From Arthrobacter_J sp038199985 (GTDB taxonomy: Bacteria > Actinomycetota > Actinomycetes > Actinomycetales > Micrococcaceae), in assembly GCA_038199985.1 (NCBI GenBank), contig JBBPYK010000135.1:4226-68225 (forward strand): a stretch of 64,000 nt of DNA. Direction: 5' to 3'. Within the stretch, counting starts at the first letter, position 1, and each line of letters begins with the position of its first letter. Position numbers and translations under genes: made by a program. The notes under the pieces were generated by a model. That model was given only the letters and a program-made list of their open reading frames with translations. It was not told the origin of the DNA and did not search any database. Positions 44,351-53,074 of the stretch are shown here, in pieces.

Positions 44351-45700
44351 TCAGCGCAAATAGGCCAGTTCCTGATGGGAGGCCTGGTATTCAGCGAGAA
44401 CTGCGCCTGCTGAATGAAAAGAATCCACGAGCGGATGGATAGCGATTGCCTCACGGGCAGCCTGATAGTCGCCTGTCACGGCAGCTCTGACTACAAGCTG
44501 CTCCACGGCTTTCATGGAGCTCATGAGGCCCTGCTGGTCCAGTGTGGGAGCCGATGTTGGAAGCGGGGACGCTCCCGAGCCGTCTATCCGTGAAGGCAGC
44601 TCGACGACGGCATCAACAGGCAGCTGGGACACCGAACCCCCGTTGCGCACATTGAGAATCAGTTCCGCGGGTTTGTTCGTCAGCAGGGATTCCATCGCGG
44701 ACAGGGCCACACGTTCGTAACCGCCTCCCAGCAGATCGGTTTCGTCGCGATTCTCCCCATCGGTCCTTGCCTCAGCAAGGTAGCCCTCCTCGCGGGAGCG
44801 CCGGGCTGCATCCCAGAGTTCCCACGGAGTGCGCTCACCCGGTGTCAATAGCTCCCCATACAAGGAGCGTTGCTGGCCGTCGATGAACTCCCCGCGCGTT
44901 TGCCGGGCACCAGCCATCGCCTGGGTTGCCTCGCGTTGAAAGTAGTAATAAAAAAGGTACTCATTGGGAAGGCAGCCGAGCAGCCGGGGCAAATCCGGCC
45001 CAAAGATGCGGCCTTCTTCAAAAGTTGCCAGACGAGCAGCATCGGCCAGCAGGGCAGGCAGGTGATCCACGCCGTCGTGCGTCAATCCCCGCAACCAGCC
45101 CAGATGGTTCAGCCCCACGTAGTCCACTCCCGACAGGGAGCCCTCCTCCAGAGGTATACCCGCGGCCAAAGCGGCCCGGCGGACCAGCGAAATAGGCGAA
45201 TCGCAGATACCAATGACCCGCTCACCCAGCAGTGGTTGTAACGCCTCCGTCACCATCCCTGCCGGGTTTGTGAAGTTGATCAACCACGCACCCGGAGCAA
45301 CATCGGCGATGTCCCGGCCGAGGGCCAGCATTTGTGGGATCGACCGCAACGCATACGCAATGCCCCCAACGCCAGTGGTCTCCTGACCCAGCAGGCCGTG
45401 CTTCATCGCAATGCGTTCATCCAACACCCGGCCCGCCGTCGAACCTGCCCGGATAGCAGCAAACACCACATCCGCGCCGTCTAACGCGGTCCGTGCATCC
45501 GCACACGTGCTCACGGTAGGTGCTGAACCGACATTGGGCGCCGGCATGCTGGCCAATACCCGTTTCATGGCCGCCAACCGTCTCGGATCTGAATCGAACA
45601 GTGCGACGTCGGTAATCAGTCCGGCAAAACGCCCGGACGAGAGTGCCCGGAAGACCAGCGGAACGCGAAAGCCACCGCCGCCAAGAATGGAGAGCTTCAT
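44351..45700 (-). CDS. Glycoside hydrolase family 4 (6-phospho-beta-glucosidase-like)
   Basis: GH4 enzymes use NAD+ and a divalent metal for an oxidation-elimination mechanism on phosphorylated or free glycosides. The Rossmann motif LSILGGGGFRVPLVF is at the N-terminus. The metal-site cysteine lies in IGICDSPISLVRRA and the histidine in GLNHLGWLRGL, and the substrate loop is LINFTNPAGMVTEAL. At 449 residues the length is normal and it groups best with 6-phospho-beta-glucosidases. There is no PTS gene nearby, so the true substrate is uncertain. It is divergent from a PfkB kinase with only 19 bases between start codons. Confidence 0.87.
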   Translation of the reverse strand: MKLSILGGGGFRVPLVFRALSSGRFAGLITDVALFDSDPRRLAAMKRVLASMPAPNVGSAPTVSTCADARTALDGADVVFAAIRAGSTAGRVLDERIAMKHGLLGQETTGVGGIAYALRSIPQMLALGRDIADVAPGAWLINFTNPAGMVTEALQPLLGERVIGICDSPISLVRRAALAAGIPLEEGSLSGVDYVGLNHLGWLRGLTHDGVDHLPALLADAARLATFEEGRIFGPDLPRLLGCLPNEYLFYYYFQREATQAMAGARQTRGEFIDGQQRSLYGELLTPGERTPWELWDAARRSREEGYLAEARTDGENRDETDLLGGGYERVALSAMESLLTNKPAELILNVRNGGSVSQLPVDAVVELPSRIDGSGASPLPTSAPTLDQQGLMSSMKAVEQLVVRAAVTGDYQAAREAIAIHPLVDSFHSAGAVLAEYQASHQELAYLR

Positions 45701-45719
45701 GCAGAGTATTGTGCCGTAT

Positions 45720-46829
45720 ATGGCAAGCCCTCACCGTTTTGACCCACTCGCAGCTACGCGCGAGGACACCACCTTCGATTTTGACCTGCTCCTCACCGGA
45801 TCCGTGTCGCTGGACATCATCTTCACCGGTCTCGACTCACTTCCCGCACCGGGGACGGAAACATGGGCCGACGGCATGGGATCCAGTCCCGGTGGGATCG
45901 CCAACCAAGCCATAGCGGCGAGCAGGCTCGGACTGCGGACCTCGCTAGCCTCAGCCTTCGGCGATGACGCGTACGGAGACTTCAACTGGGACATTCTGGA
46001 AAACCAGGAGCACGTTGATCTCTCACGTTCCCGGAAGTTCGAGGGTTGGCATTCACCGGTGACCGTGTCCATGTCAGTGCACCAGGACCGCTCCATGGTC
46101 AGCCACGGGCATCCTTCGCCCGTGCCGGTTAACCGCCTTCTGGGAAGCCCGCCGCGCTGCCAAGCCGCTGTGGTCGACGTCGTACCTGAACCTGATCAGT
46201 GCGCGCTGGACCTGCATACCGCTGGAACGAAGCTGTTCGGCAGTGTGGGCTGGGATCCCACTGAAACGTGGCCGCAGGCATCTCTGGACTCGTTGGACCG
46301 GTTTCACGCTTTCATGCCCAACAGTGCTGAAGCCATGGCCTACACCCGCACCGATGATCCGTGGGGCGCTCTCTACGCGCTCGCTGACCAGGTTCCCGTG
46401 GCCGTGGTCACGCTCGGGCATCAGGGCGCTATGGCCGTCGACTCGATCACTGGCGAGGAGGAATGGGTTCCCACGCTGCCGGTCAACGCCTATGACCCCA
46501 CGGGCGCCGGAGACTGCTTCACCGCTGCGTTCATCATGGGCGATCTCGCCGGTTGGAGATTGGCGGACAGGCTTGCTTTCGCCAATCTGTGCGCAGCATT
46601 GTCCGTCCAGGAAGTAGGCGGTTCCCTGGCCGCACCCGGGTGGGGGGACATCGCCGACTGGTGGACAGCAGCGAACCGGGGCGGCGACAAAATCCGCCGT
46701 CAGTGGTTGCGCCGCTACAGCTTCCTGGAGGACATTCTTGCGGGCGTACCGCGCGAGGCAGCGCGCCGCGCCTCCGCGACAGTGGCCCGCTATTCCGACG
46801 CCGGTCCCGGCCGCGGCCTCAAGCGATGA
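45720..46829 (+). CDS. PfkB-family carbohydrate kinase
   Basis: The 369-residue protein is a ribokinase-fold sugar kinase. DFDLLLTGSVSLDIIF and the substrate-binding GSSPGGIANQAIAASRLGL are near the N-terminus. The ATP/catalytic motif YDPTGAGDCFTAAFI (catalytic Asp in GAGD) is near residue 260. About 60 residues follow the usual domain end. The open frame extends far upstream antisense to the GH4 gene; ATG 45720 is the first sensible start. TATTGT (45707-45712) lies 7 bases before it, so the mRNA is probably leaderless. Pairing with GH4 suggests joint use of a glycoside-derived sugar. The specificity is unknown. Confidence 0.87.
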   Translation: MASPHRFDPLAATREDTTFDFDLLLTGSVSLDIIFTGLDSLPAPGTETWADGMGSSPGGIANQAIAASRLGLRTSLASAFGDDAYGDFNWDILENQEHVDLSRSRKFEGWHSPVTVSMSVHQDRSMVSHGHPSPVPVNRLLGSPPRCQAAVVDVVPEPDQCALDLHTAGTKLFGSVGWDPTETWPQASLDSLDRFHAFMPNSAEAMAYTRTDDPWGALYALADQVPVAVVTLGHQGAMAVDSITGEEEWVPTLPVNAYDPTGAGDCFTAAFIMGDLAGWRLADRLAFANLCAALSVQEVGGSLAAPGWGDIADWWTAANRGGDKIRRQWLRRYSFLEDILAGVPREAARRASATVARYSDAGPGRGLKR

Positions 46830-46841
46830 AATAATAGGACG

Positions 46842-47999
46842 GTGACTATCTCCCCGTCAGCCGGCTATGAACGTCAGGCCATCATCGATCTCGACGCCCT
46901 GCGGCACAACGTACGGCACATCGCCAGCATTGCTCACCCCGCGAGGATCATGGCTGTTGTCAAGGCTGACGGCTACGGTCATGGGGCAATTCAGTGCGCT
47001 CGCGCCGCTGTGGAGGCCGGTGCTGCGTGGTTGGGTGTCGCCCACCTGTCTGAAGCACTGGAGCTTCGGGCCGCTGGCATCGACGCGCCCGTGCTGGCCT
47101 GGTTGCACACGCCGTCGAGCCCGTTCTCGGATGCCGTAGAGGCAGGCGTGGATATCGGCGTCTCGGGATGGGAACTGGACCACGTTGTTGCGGCAGCCCG
47201 CGAACTGGAACGTCCTGCCCGAGTCCATCTGAAGATTGACACCGGGCTGGGCCGCAATGGGTGTCCGCCGGAGAAGTGGGAAGCACTGGTCAGCAGCGCC
47301 ATGGAACATCAGGAGGAAGGTCTTCTGCGGGTAGTCGGTATCTTCTCGCACTTCGCGGTAGCTGATGAGCCTGAGCGAGAGGAAACGGATGCTCAGATTG
47401 AACGCTTCCGGGACGCCGTTGCTGTGGCTGAAGATGCGGGCGTGGACGTGGAAGTGCGGCATATGGCCAATACTCCAGCCACATTATCGCGGCCCGATTC
47501 ACACTTTGACCTCGTCCGCGTGGGCGCTGGCATGTTCGGGCTCTCACCATTCGCGGGACAGAAATCGGCTGAGCTGGGTCTCCGCCCAGTCATGACCTTG
47601 AAGGCGACGGTTGCAGGCTGCAAGGAAGTTCCCGAAGGACAAGGGGTTTCCTACGGGTTGCGCTACACGACGGCGGAACCCACCACCCTTGCCCTGGTGC
47701 CGCTCGGGTACGGGGACGGTGTGCCCAGGTCGTCCGACGGTGGACCGGTGGTCATCGACGGGAAGCGTTACCGGGTGAGCGGGCGCATTGCCATGGACCA
47801 GCTAGTGGTGGACTTGGAAACTACAGGCATCGTCGAGACGGAACAGTCAGTTCTCGGACACGACGCCGTACTCTTCGGTGGAGGCCCCGATGATCCTGGT
47901 GCGGACGACTGGGCGGATGCTGCCAACACCATCAACTATGAGATCGTGACCCGAATTGGGTCTCGAGTGCCGCGAACTTACGTGGGTGAAACCACATGA
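46842..47999 (+). CDS. alr: Alanine racemase
   Basis: Alr makes D-alanine for peptidoglycan using PLP. The PLP lysine is K41 in MAVVKADGYGHGA. The catalytic tyrosine lies in GVSYGLRYTT, and PLGYGDGVPRSS and GRIAMDQLVVDL are also conserved. The length is 385 residues. It starts at GTG 46842, 13 bases after the pfkB stop, behind AATAATAGGACG with no clear Shine-Dalgarno site. Its stop overlaps the tsaE start (ATGA), as in other actinobacteria. Confidence 0.96.
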   Translation: MTISPSAGYERQAIIDLDALRHNVRHIASIAHPARIMAVVKADGYGHGAIQCARAAVEAGAAWLGVAHLSEALELRAAGIDAPVLAWLHTPSSPFSDAVEAGVDIGVSGWELDHVVAAARELERPARVHLKIDTGLGRNGCPPEKWEALVSSAMEHQEEGLLRVVGIFSHFAVADEPEREETDAQIERFRDAVAVAEDAGVDVEVRHMANTPATLSRPDSHFDLVRVGAGMFGLSPFAGQKSAELGLRPVMTLKATVAGCKEVPEGQGVSYGLRYTTAEPTTLALVPLGYGDGVPRSSDGGPVVIDGKRYRVSGRIAMDQLVVDLETTGIVETEQSVLGHDAVLFGGGPDDPGADDWADAANTINYEIVTRIGSRVPRTYVGETT

Positions 48000-48499
48000 G
48001 TTCCCCGGTGTGGACGGTTGACATAACGACGGCGGACGCTGGCCTCACGCGTGCTGCGGCGGCCGAGATCGGACGCAGTCTCGCCGCCGGAGATGTCCTC
48101 CTGCTCTCCGGCGAGCTGGGGGCCGGAAAGACCACTTTTACTCAGGGGCTCGGCGTTGGTCTGGGCGTGCGCAGCGGTATCATTTCGCCCACGTTTGTGT
48201 TGGTGCGCATCCACCCCTCGGTCACCAACGGGCCACAGCTGGTTCATGTCGACGCGTACCGGCTCACGAGTGAGGGCGAGGTCGATGATCTGGACCTCGA
48301 ATCCACCCTCGACACCTCCGTCACCGTCATCGAATGGGGGGAAGGACGCGCCGAGCACCTTTCGCCCAACAGACTCCATATTCACCTGAAGCGCCCCACG
48401 GGCGGCAACTTAACGGATTTCGAAGCCGACAACGACGAGCCGCGGACCCTGTGTATCTCGGCCTTCGGCCCGGGTTGGAAGACTCGGGAGCTGTTCTGA
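47996..48499 (+). CDS. tsaE: tRNA t6A biosynthesis ATPase TsaE
   Basis: TsaE is the ATPase partner of TsaB and TsaD in N6-threonylcarbamoyladenosine synthesis at position 37 of ANN-reading tRNAs. The 167-residue protein has Walker A GELGAGKTT (39-47), the SPTFVLVRIH segment (about 64-73), HVDAYRL and VIEWGE, all TsaE signatures. It is coupled to alr by ATGA overlap. In related genomes tsaB follows directly; here furA-katA lies between them on the other strand. Confidence 0.95.
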   Translation: MSSPVWTVDITTADAGLTRAAAAEIGRSLAAGDVLLLSGELGAGKTTFTQGLGVGLGVRSGIISPTFVLVRIHPSVTNGPQLVHVDAYRLTSEGEVDDLDLESTLDTSVTVIEWGEGRAEHLSPNRLHIHLKRPTGGNLTDFEADNDEPRTLCISAFGPGWKTRELF

Positions 48500-48518
48500 G
48501 CCTTCGGCTGAACCAGAG

Positions 48519-48554
48519 CGGGCGCCCGGCTGGAGATTCCCAGCCGGGCGCCCG
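48519..48554. terminator. Perfect 15-bp hairpin between convergent tsaE and katA
   Basis: CGGGCGCCCGGCTGG (48519-48533) and CCAGCCGGGCGCCCG (48540-48554) are exact inverted repeats with a 6-base loop. It lies 20 bases after the tsaE stop and 16 bases before the katA stop, so it can stop transcripts from both sides. No T-run is present, as is common in actinobacteria. Confidence 0.75.
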
Positions 48555-48569
48555 AATGATTCATCCTCG

Positions 48570-50093
48570 TTAGTTGGCCGGGGTCTCGACCAAATCGTCC
48601 TGGTCCGTGCCCATGCCCGGCGCGGTGGCGCCGTCCGCATGGGCCTTGACAGCCTCTTCGATGCGCCGGCCGATGGTTTCGTCCACGTTCTTCCAGTATT
48701 GGAAGGCGTTCGATAGCACCGGCTCCTTCACACCATCCAGGGCACCGGACACCGTCTTGACGAACTCGGTCCGCTGATCATCGCTGAATACCTCACGCAC
48801 CAGAATGCCCGGCTGCACAAAGTCGCCGTCGTCCTCGCGCAACGTGTAGGCCTCGCGAACCAGCTCGCCGTTGTCCTCCCAGCCGTTGTGCACTGGGCCG
48901 GTCTCGTCCGACCAGGAGTCACCAAAGGAGTTCGGAGCGTACATGCTCCGGCCACCACTGTGGTCGTACCACATGTTGCCCTCGAAGTTATAGGTATGCA
49001 CCTCGTTGATCGGCCGGTTGACCGGCAGCTGTTGGAAGTTGGTGCCGATGCGGTAGCGCTGGGCGTCCCCGTAGGCGAAGTTGCGGCCCAGCAGCATCTT
49101 GTCCGGGGAGTTTCCGGTACCTGGGACCATATTGGCCGGGGAAAAGGCGGCTTGTTCGATCTGGGCGAAGAAGTTCTCCGGATTCCGGTTCAGGGTCATG
49201 GTGCCGACCTTGTGCCGCGGGTAGTCCTTCTGGGACCAGGTCTTGGTCAGGTCGAAAGGGTTGTACCGGTAGGTCTTAGCCTCCTCGAACGGCATGATCT
49301 GCCAGTACAGGTCCCACTTGGGGTGCTGTCCCTGCTCGAGGGATTCAAAGAGGTCACGGCGGTGGGCCTCGGCATCGGCTCCGGCCAGGCGTTCGGCCTC
49401 CTCGTTGCTCAGACACTCCACGCCCTGCTGTGATTCGAAGGCCCACTTCACAAAGAACTTTTCGCCCTTTGCGTTGACCAGCATGTAGGTGTGTGAACTG
49501 TAGCCGTTCATGTGACGCCAGGTCTTCGGTAGGCCGCGCTCCCCCATGACGTAGGTGACCTGGTGGGCGGACTCGGGGTTCTGGGTCCAGAAATCCCACT
49601 GCATGGTGGCATCACGCAGGCCAGAGGACGGCAGGCGCTTCTGCGAGCGGATGAAGTGCGGGAACTTCATGGGGTCGCGAAGGAAGAAGACAGGGGTGTT
49701 GTTGCCCACCATGTCGAAGTTTCCCTCGTTGGTGTAGAACTTCATGGCGAAACCGCGTACGTCACGCCAAGTGTCCGGAGAGCCCAGCTCGCCGGCGACT
49801 GTGGAAAACCGTGCCAGCATCTCGGTTTTCTTGCCCGGCTGCAGGAAGTCGGCCTTGGTCCACTGCGTGACGTCCTCGGTGACCTCAAAGGTACCGAACG
49901 CGCCAGCACCCTTGGCGTGCGGACGACGCTCCGGTACGTTCATCCTGTTGAAATGCGCCAGGGTTTCCACCAAGTGGTGATCGTGCAGCGGGATGGATCC
50001 GTTGGAGCCAACGCTCAGCGAGTTGCGGTCACTGACCGCGGGGATTCCGGCCGAGGTGGTCGAGCCAGTACTGTGCGGGGTCTTTTCTGTCAT
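48570..50093 (-). CDS. katA: Monofunctional haem catalase
   Basis: KatA breaks hydrogen peroxide into water and oxygen. The product from ATG 50093 is 507 residues, a small-subunit (clade 3-like) catalase. Active-site residues are visible: His59 in RRPHAKGAGAFGTF, Asn132 in GNNTPVFFLRD, and the haem-ligand tyrosine in RNFAYGDAQRYRIG. AAGGAA lies 6 bases before this ATG; an upstream ATG at 50129 adds 12 unconserved residues and lacks a ribosome binding site. It follows the Fur-family gene by 76 bases on the same strand and is very likely controlled by it. Confidence 0.95.
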   Translation of the reverse strand: MTEKTPHSTGSTTSAGIPAVSDRNSLSVGSNGSIPLHDHHLVETLAHFNRMNVPERRPHAKGAGAFGTFEVTEDVTQWTKADFLQPGKKTEMLARFSTVAGELGSPDTWRDVRGFAMKFYTNEGNFDMVGNNTPVFFLRDPMKFPHFIRSQKRLPSSGLRDATMQWDFWTQNPESAHQVTYVMGERGLPKTWRHMNGYSSHTYMLVNAKGEKFFVKWAFESQQGVECLSNEEAERLAGADAEAHRRDLFESLEQGQHPKWDLYWQIMPFEEAKTYRYNPFDLTKTWSQKDYPRHKVGTMTLNRNPENFFAQIEQAAFSPANMVPGTGNSPDKMLLGRNFAYGDAQRYRIGTNFQQLPVNRPINEVHTYNFEGNMWYDHSGGRSMYAPNSFGDSWSDETGPVHNGWEDNGELVREAYTLREDDGDFVQPGILVREVFSDDQRTEFVKTVSGALDGVKEPVLSNAFQYWKNVDETIGRRIEEAVKAHADGATAPGMGTDQDDLVETPAN

Positions 50094-50169
50094 CAAATAT
50101 TCCTTGGTCGGGTTGGGAGGGATGGACAAACCGGCCTGCCCGGGGATGGGCTTACCGGAGCTCAGGGGT

Positions 50170-50670
50170 TTACGGCGTCGCGCTGTCGGTTGTGTCGGCC
50201 AAACAGTTGGTACAGACGCCTTGATAGACGACGTCGGCTACGTAAATGGTCATTCCATGAGGTTCAGTGGGAGTGAGGCAAGGAGCGTGTCCGAAGGCAC
50301 AGTTCACATCTTCGATGCGCCCACACACCGTGCAGACTGCGTGGTGGTGGTTGTCCGCCACCCGGGTCTCGTACCGGGCCGGGGATTGAGCCAAGTCCAA
50401 CTGGCGCAACAGCCCTGCGTCGGTGAGGGAGTGCAACACCATGTAAATGGACTGCACGGTGATCTCGGGCAAAACATGACGGACGGTGGCGAGCACTTCG
50501 TCCGCTGTGGCGTGCGGTGTCCTCTCCAGTGCATCCAGCACAGTCAGCCGAGGCTTGGTGACGCGCAGACCAGTCGCCCGGATTCGCGTGGCCCATGGCA
50601 GTGGCGAAACGCCAGCGTGCGCGGCATTCTCCTGCTCTCGGAGTCGATCGGAGCGTGTGGTCGAGGTCAT
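50170..50670 (-). CDS. furA: Fur-family metalloregulator (FurA/CatR/PerR-like)
   Basis: The 166-residue protein has a winged-helix domain (RVTKPRLTVLDALERTPHATADEV, TVQSIYMVLHSLTDAGLL), the metal-binding HHHAVCTVCGRIEDV, and two structural zinc CxxC motifs (113-116 and 153-156). A Fur-family gene directly upstream of a catalase gene is the actinobacterial FurA/CatR arrangement, in which the regulator represses itself and the catalase until peroxide inactivates it. This control is inferred from context. It is divergent from tsaB. Confidence 0.9.
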   Translation of the reverse strand: MTSTTRSDRLREQENAAHAGVSPLPWATRIRATGLRVTKPRLTVLDALERTPHATADEVLATVRHVLPEITVQSIYMVLHSLTDAGLLRQLDLAQSPARYETRVADNHHHAVCTVCGRIEDVNCAFGHAPCLTPTEPHGMTIYVADVVYQGVCTNCLADTTDSATP

Positions 50671-50687
50671 ACCTTTACTGTGCCATA

Positions 50688-50707
50688 TTTTGAGTAACTC
50701 ATCAAAA
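50688..50707 (-). promoter_or_regulatory. Candidate Fur-family operator upstream of furA
   Basis: TTTTGA-N8-TCAAAA is a perfect inverted repeat centred 27-28 bases upstream of the furA ATG, in the A/T-rich part of the furA-tsaB divergent region. The place and symmetry suit an autoregulatory operator. The sequence is not a match to a consensus I can quote. Confidence 0.5.
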
Positions 50708-50748
50708 GGGTTCAGCTACTAGCGACGGGGCCCATGAGGCAACGTCGC

Positions 50749-50760
50749 TAGAATAGAACG
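50749..50760 (+). promoter_or_regulatory. -10 element of a leaderless promoter for tsaB
   Basis: TAGAAT (50749-50754) lies 6 bases before the GTG start of tsaB at 50761, without a ribosome binding site. It gives tsaB-rimI-tsaD a promoter of their own, which they need because furA-katA separates them from alr-tsaE. Confidence 0.55.
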
Positions 50761-51429
50761 GTGCTCATTCTCTCTCTGGATACCTCCGCTAATGCCAGCG
50801 CGGCACTTGTGAACGACGACGGCGTTCTCGCCTCGTTCGCATCCAGAGACACCCGAACCCATGCTGAGGTGCTGACACCGGCCATCCGTGATCTACTGGC
50901 GGAAGTCGGGGTCGACGGCAGGGATTTAGATGCTGTGATCACCGGAACCGGCCCAGGGCCTTTTACCGGATTACGCGCCGGTATCGCGACCGCAAGGACC
51001 CTCGCGTTTGTCTGGAACGTGCCACTTTTTGGGCTCATGAGCCTGGAAGCAATCGCTGCAGACGCGTTGGCAGACGCCCGAGAGCGTGGACTCGACGAGT
51101 ATTTGGTAGCAACAGACGCTCGACGCAAAGAAGTGTACTGGGCACGGTTCAGGGCCAGGGGAGACGCTCCTAGGCTCCTCGAGGGGCCAGCGGTTGCGTC
51201 GCCGTCGAACCTTCCTGCCCTGCCCGTCTACGGCAAAGGTGCCGGACTCTACGCGGACGAGTTGAGCGCGGCCGAAGGTTTCACCGATCTGCAGCCAGCG
51301 GCTTCGTCCCTGGGCGTCGTCGCGCTTGAGCGGATCCACACTGGTAGCCAGTCCACTGACACCACCCCTCTGTACTTACGCGAATCCGATGCCAAGGTCC
51401 CTGGACCCCGAAAGCGGGCACTGTCATGA
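50761..51429 (+). CDS. tsaB: tRNA t6A biosynthesis protein TsaB
   Basis: TsaB is the inactive-ASKHA partner that dimerises with TsaD. The 222-residue protein starts with LILSLDTSANASAALVNDDG and has the conserved TGPGPFTGLRAGIATARTLA (about residues 61-80) and LVATDARRKEVYWARF. The start is GTG 50761. The stop overlaps the rimI start by ATGA. Confidence 0.94.
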   Translation: MLILSLDTSANASAALVNDDGVLASFASRDTRTHAEVLTPAIRDLLAEVGVDGRDLDAVITGTGPGPFTGLRAGIATARTLAFVWNVPLFGLMSLEAIAADALADARERGLDEYLVATDARRKEVYWARFRARGDAPRLLEGPAVASPSNLPALPVYGKGAGLYADELSAAEGFTDLQPAASSLGVVALERIHTGSQSTDTTPLYLRESDAKVPGPRKRALS

Positions 51430-51929
51430 CCAGCCGAATTCCCGAACTCCCGCAACGGGAGCTACCGTCCACGGTGACGCTGCGCGCCATGACCACCGAC
51501 GACGTCGTGCCGGTTCACGCGATGGAAAACCAGTTGTTCCCCACGGACGCATGGCCACTGGAGATGTTTTATGCGGAGCTCGAACAGCCGCAAACCAGGC
51601 ACTATGTGGTGGCAGAGGAAGCCGGTGCCATCATCGGGTACGCCGGGCTGATGTGTATTCCTCCGCTGGGAGATATCCAGACCATCGCCGTCGAACCCGG
51701 CCACGAGGGCCAGGGCATCGGGTCGGTTCTGCTGCGCCGCCTCATCGAGGAGGCCGCCGCCAGGGGCGCGGACAGCGTGCTGCTGGAAGTGCGCGCCGAT
51801 AACCCGCGAGCACAGCAGCTGTATCAGTACTTCGGCTTCTTACAGATCGACGTCCGACGACGCTACTATCGCGGCGGGATCGACGCCATCATCATGAAAC
51901 TGGACTTACTGGAGGCCCATCATGACTGA
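51426..51929 (+). CDS. rimI: Ribosomal-protein-alanine N-acetyltransferase RimI-like (GNAT)
   Basis: The 167-residue GNAT protein has the acetyl-CoA-binding motif VEPGHEGQGIGSVLLRRLIEEA (motif A, about residues 92-113) and the RimI-typical DNPRAQQLYQYFGF. RimI acetylates the N-terminal alanine of S18 in E. coli; in actinobacteria it may act on other N-termini. Its position between tsaB and tsaD, overlapping both by 4-8 bases, is conserved. Confidence 0.92.
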   Translation: MTSRIPELPQRELPSTVTLRAMTTDDVVPVHAMENQLFPTDAWPLEMFYAELEQPQTRHYVVAEEAGAIIGYAGLMCIPPLGDIQTIAVEPGHEGQGIGSVLLRRLIEEAAARGADSVLLEVRADNPRAQQLYQYFGFLQIDVRRRYYRGGIDAIIMKLDLLEAHHD

Positions 51930-53004
51930 CCCGGCTGGACCTCTGGTCCTTGGCATCGAATCCTCGTGCGATGAAACCGGCGTCGGCATTGTCCGCGGAC
52001 GGCAACTGCTGGCCAACGCCGTAGCATCATCCATGGAGGAGCACGTCCGGTTTGGTGGAGTCATCCCCGAGATCGCGTCGCGAGCACACCTCGATGCTTT
52101 CCTGCCCACCCTGCAGCAGGCATTGAACGAGGCCCAGGTTTCCCTCGAGGACATCGATGCCATCGCGGTCACCTCTGGGCCAGGGCTGTCCGGTGCCCTC
52201 ATGGTCGGGGTCTCGGCGGCCAAGGCCCTTGCGCTCGCCGCTGGCAAACCGCTCTATGCCATCAACCATCTCGTGGCCCACGTGGGAGTGGGGCTGCTGG
52301 ACGAGTCCCTCGGCGGTCGACCGCTACCCGAGAACCTTGGCGCGCTCCTGGTCTCTGGCGGGCACACAGAAGTCCTCAGAGTTCGAAGTATTGCCTCCGA
52401 CGTCGAATTGCTGGGGTCTACTATCGACGACGCTGCCGGCGAGGCATATGACAAGGTGGCGCGCATCCTAGGGCTCGGATATCCCGGTGGGCCCGCGATC
52501 GACAGATTGGCACAAGAAGGTAACCCGCGCGCCGTGCGCTTCCCTCGCGGGCTGACGCAGCCCAAGTACATGGGCACGGCCGATGAACCCGGCCCGCACC
52601 GTTACGATTGGTCATTCTCAGGGCTCAAGACTGCTGTTGCGCGCTGCGTGGAACATTATGAGGCAGCAGGAGAGCCGGTACCGATAGCCGACGTCGCCGC
52701 TTCCTTTCAGGAGGCCGTAGTGGATGTCATCACCACCAAAGCGGTTCTGGCGTGCCAAGAACACGGGATCACTGAGTTGCTACTCGGCGGGGGAGTAGCG
52801 GCGAACTCTCGTTTGCGGGAGCTCACACATGAGCGGTGTTCTACGGCCGGGATTACTCTGCATGTTCCGCGACCGGTTCTCTGTACCGATAACGGCGCCA
52901 TGGTGGCCGCACTCGGATCACAGATTGTCGCTGCCGGTGGTCAACCGAGCGGTCTGGATTTCGGAACTGACTCGTCTATGCCGGTCACCACCGTGTATCA
53001 ATAA
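51922..53004 (+). CDS. tsaD: tRNA t6A(37) threonylcarbamoyltransferase TsaD
   Basis: TsaD transfers threonylcarbamoyl from TC-AMP to A37 of tRNA. The 360-residue protein has GIESSCDETG (11-20), SGPGLSGALMVG, the metal-binding H116-x3-H120 in NHLVAH, LVSGGHTEVLRV and the C-terminal LGGGVAANSRLRE and CTDNGAMVAALG. It closes the tsaB-rimI-tsaD unit. TsaC, which makes TC-AMP, is not in the window. Confidence 0.96.
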   Translation: MTDPAGPLVLGIESSCDETGVGIVRGRQLLANAVASSMEEHVRFGGVIPEIASRAHLDAFLPTLQQALNEAQVSLEDIDAIAVTSGPGLSGALMVGVSAAKALALAAGKPLYAINHLVAHVGVGLLDESLGGRPLPENLGALLVSGGHTEVLRVRSIASDVELLGSTIDDAAGEAYDKVARILGLGYPGGPAIDRLAQEGNPRAVRFPRGLTQPKYMGTADEPGPHRYDWSFSGLKTAVARCVEHYEAAGEPVPIADVAASFQEAVVDVITTKAVLACQEHGITELLLGGGVAANSRLRELTHERCSTAGITLHVPRPVLCTDNGAMVAALGSQIVAAGGQPSGLDFGTDSSMPVTTVYQ

Positions 53005-53061
53005 ATGTTCTAACCGGTAGGAAAAATAGCAGGGTGCTAGGACAGTGGTGAAGTATCCCGG

Positions 53062-53074
53062 TAGCGTATTGATC
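53062..53074 (+). promoter_or_regulatory. -10 element of a leaderless promoter for the maleylpyruvate-isomerase-like gene
   Basis: TAGCGT (53062-53067) lies 7 bases before ATG 53075, with no ribosome binding site between them. Confidence 0.45.

Noticed and set aside
46832..46841. TAATAG as a -10 box for a leaderless alr
   Set aside because: The last base of the hexamer is not T and the gap to GTG is only 4 bases. Transcription from the pfkB-like gene 13 bases upstream is just as likely.
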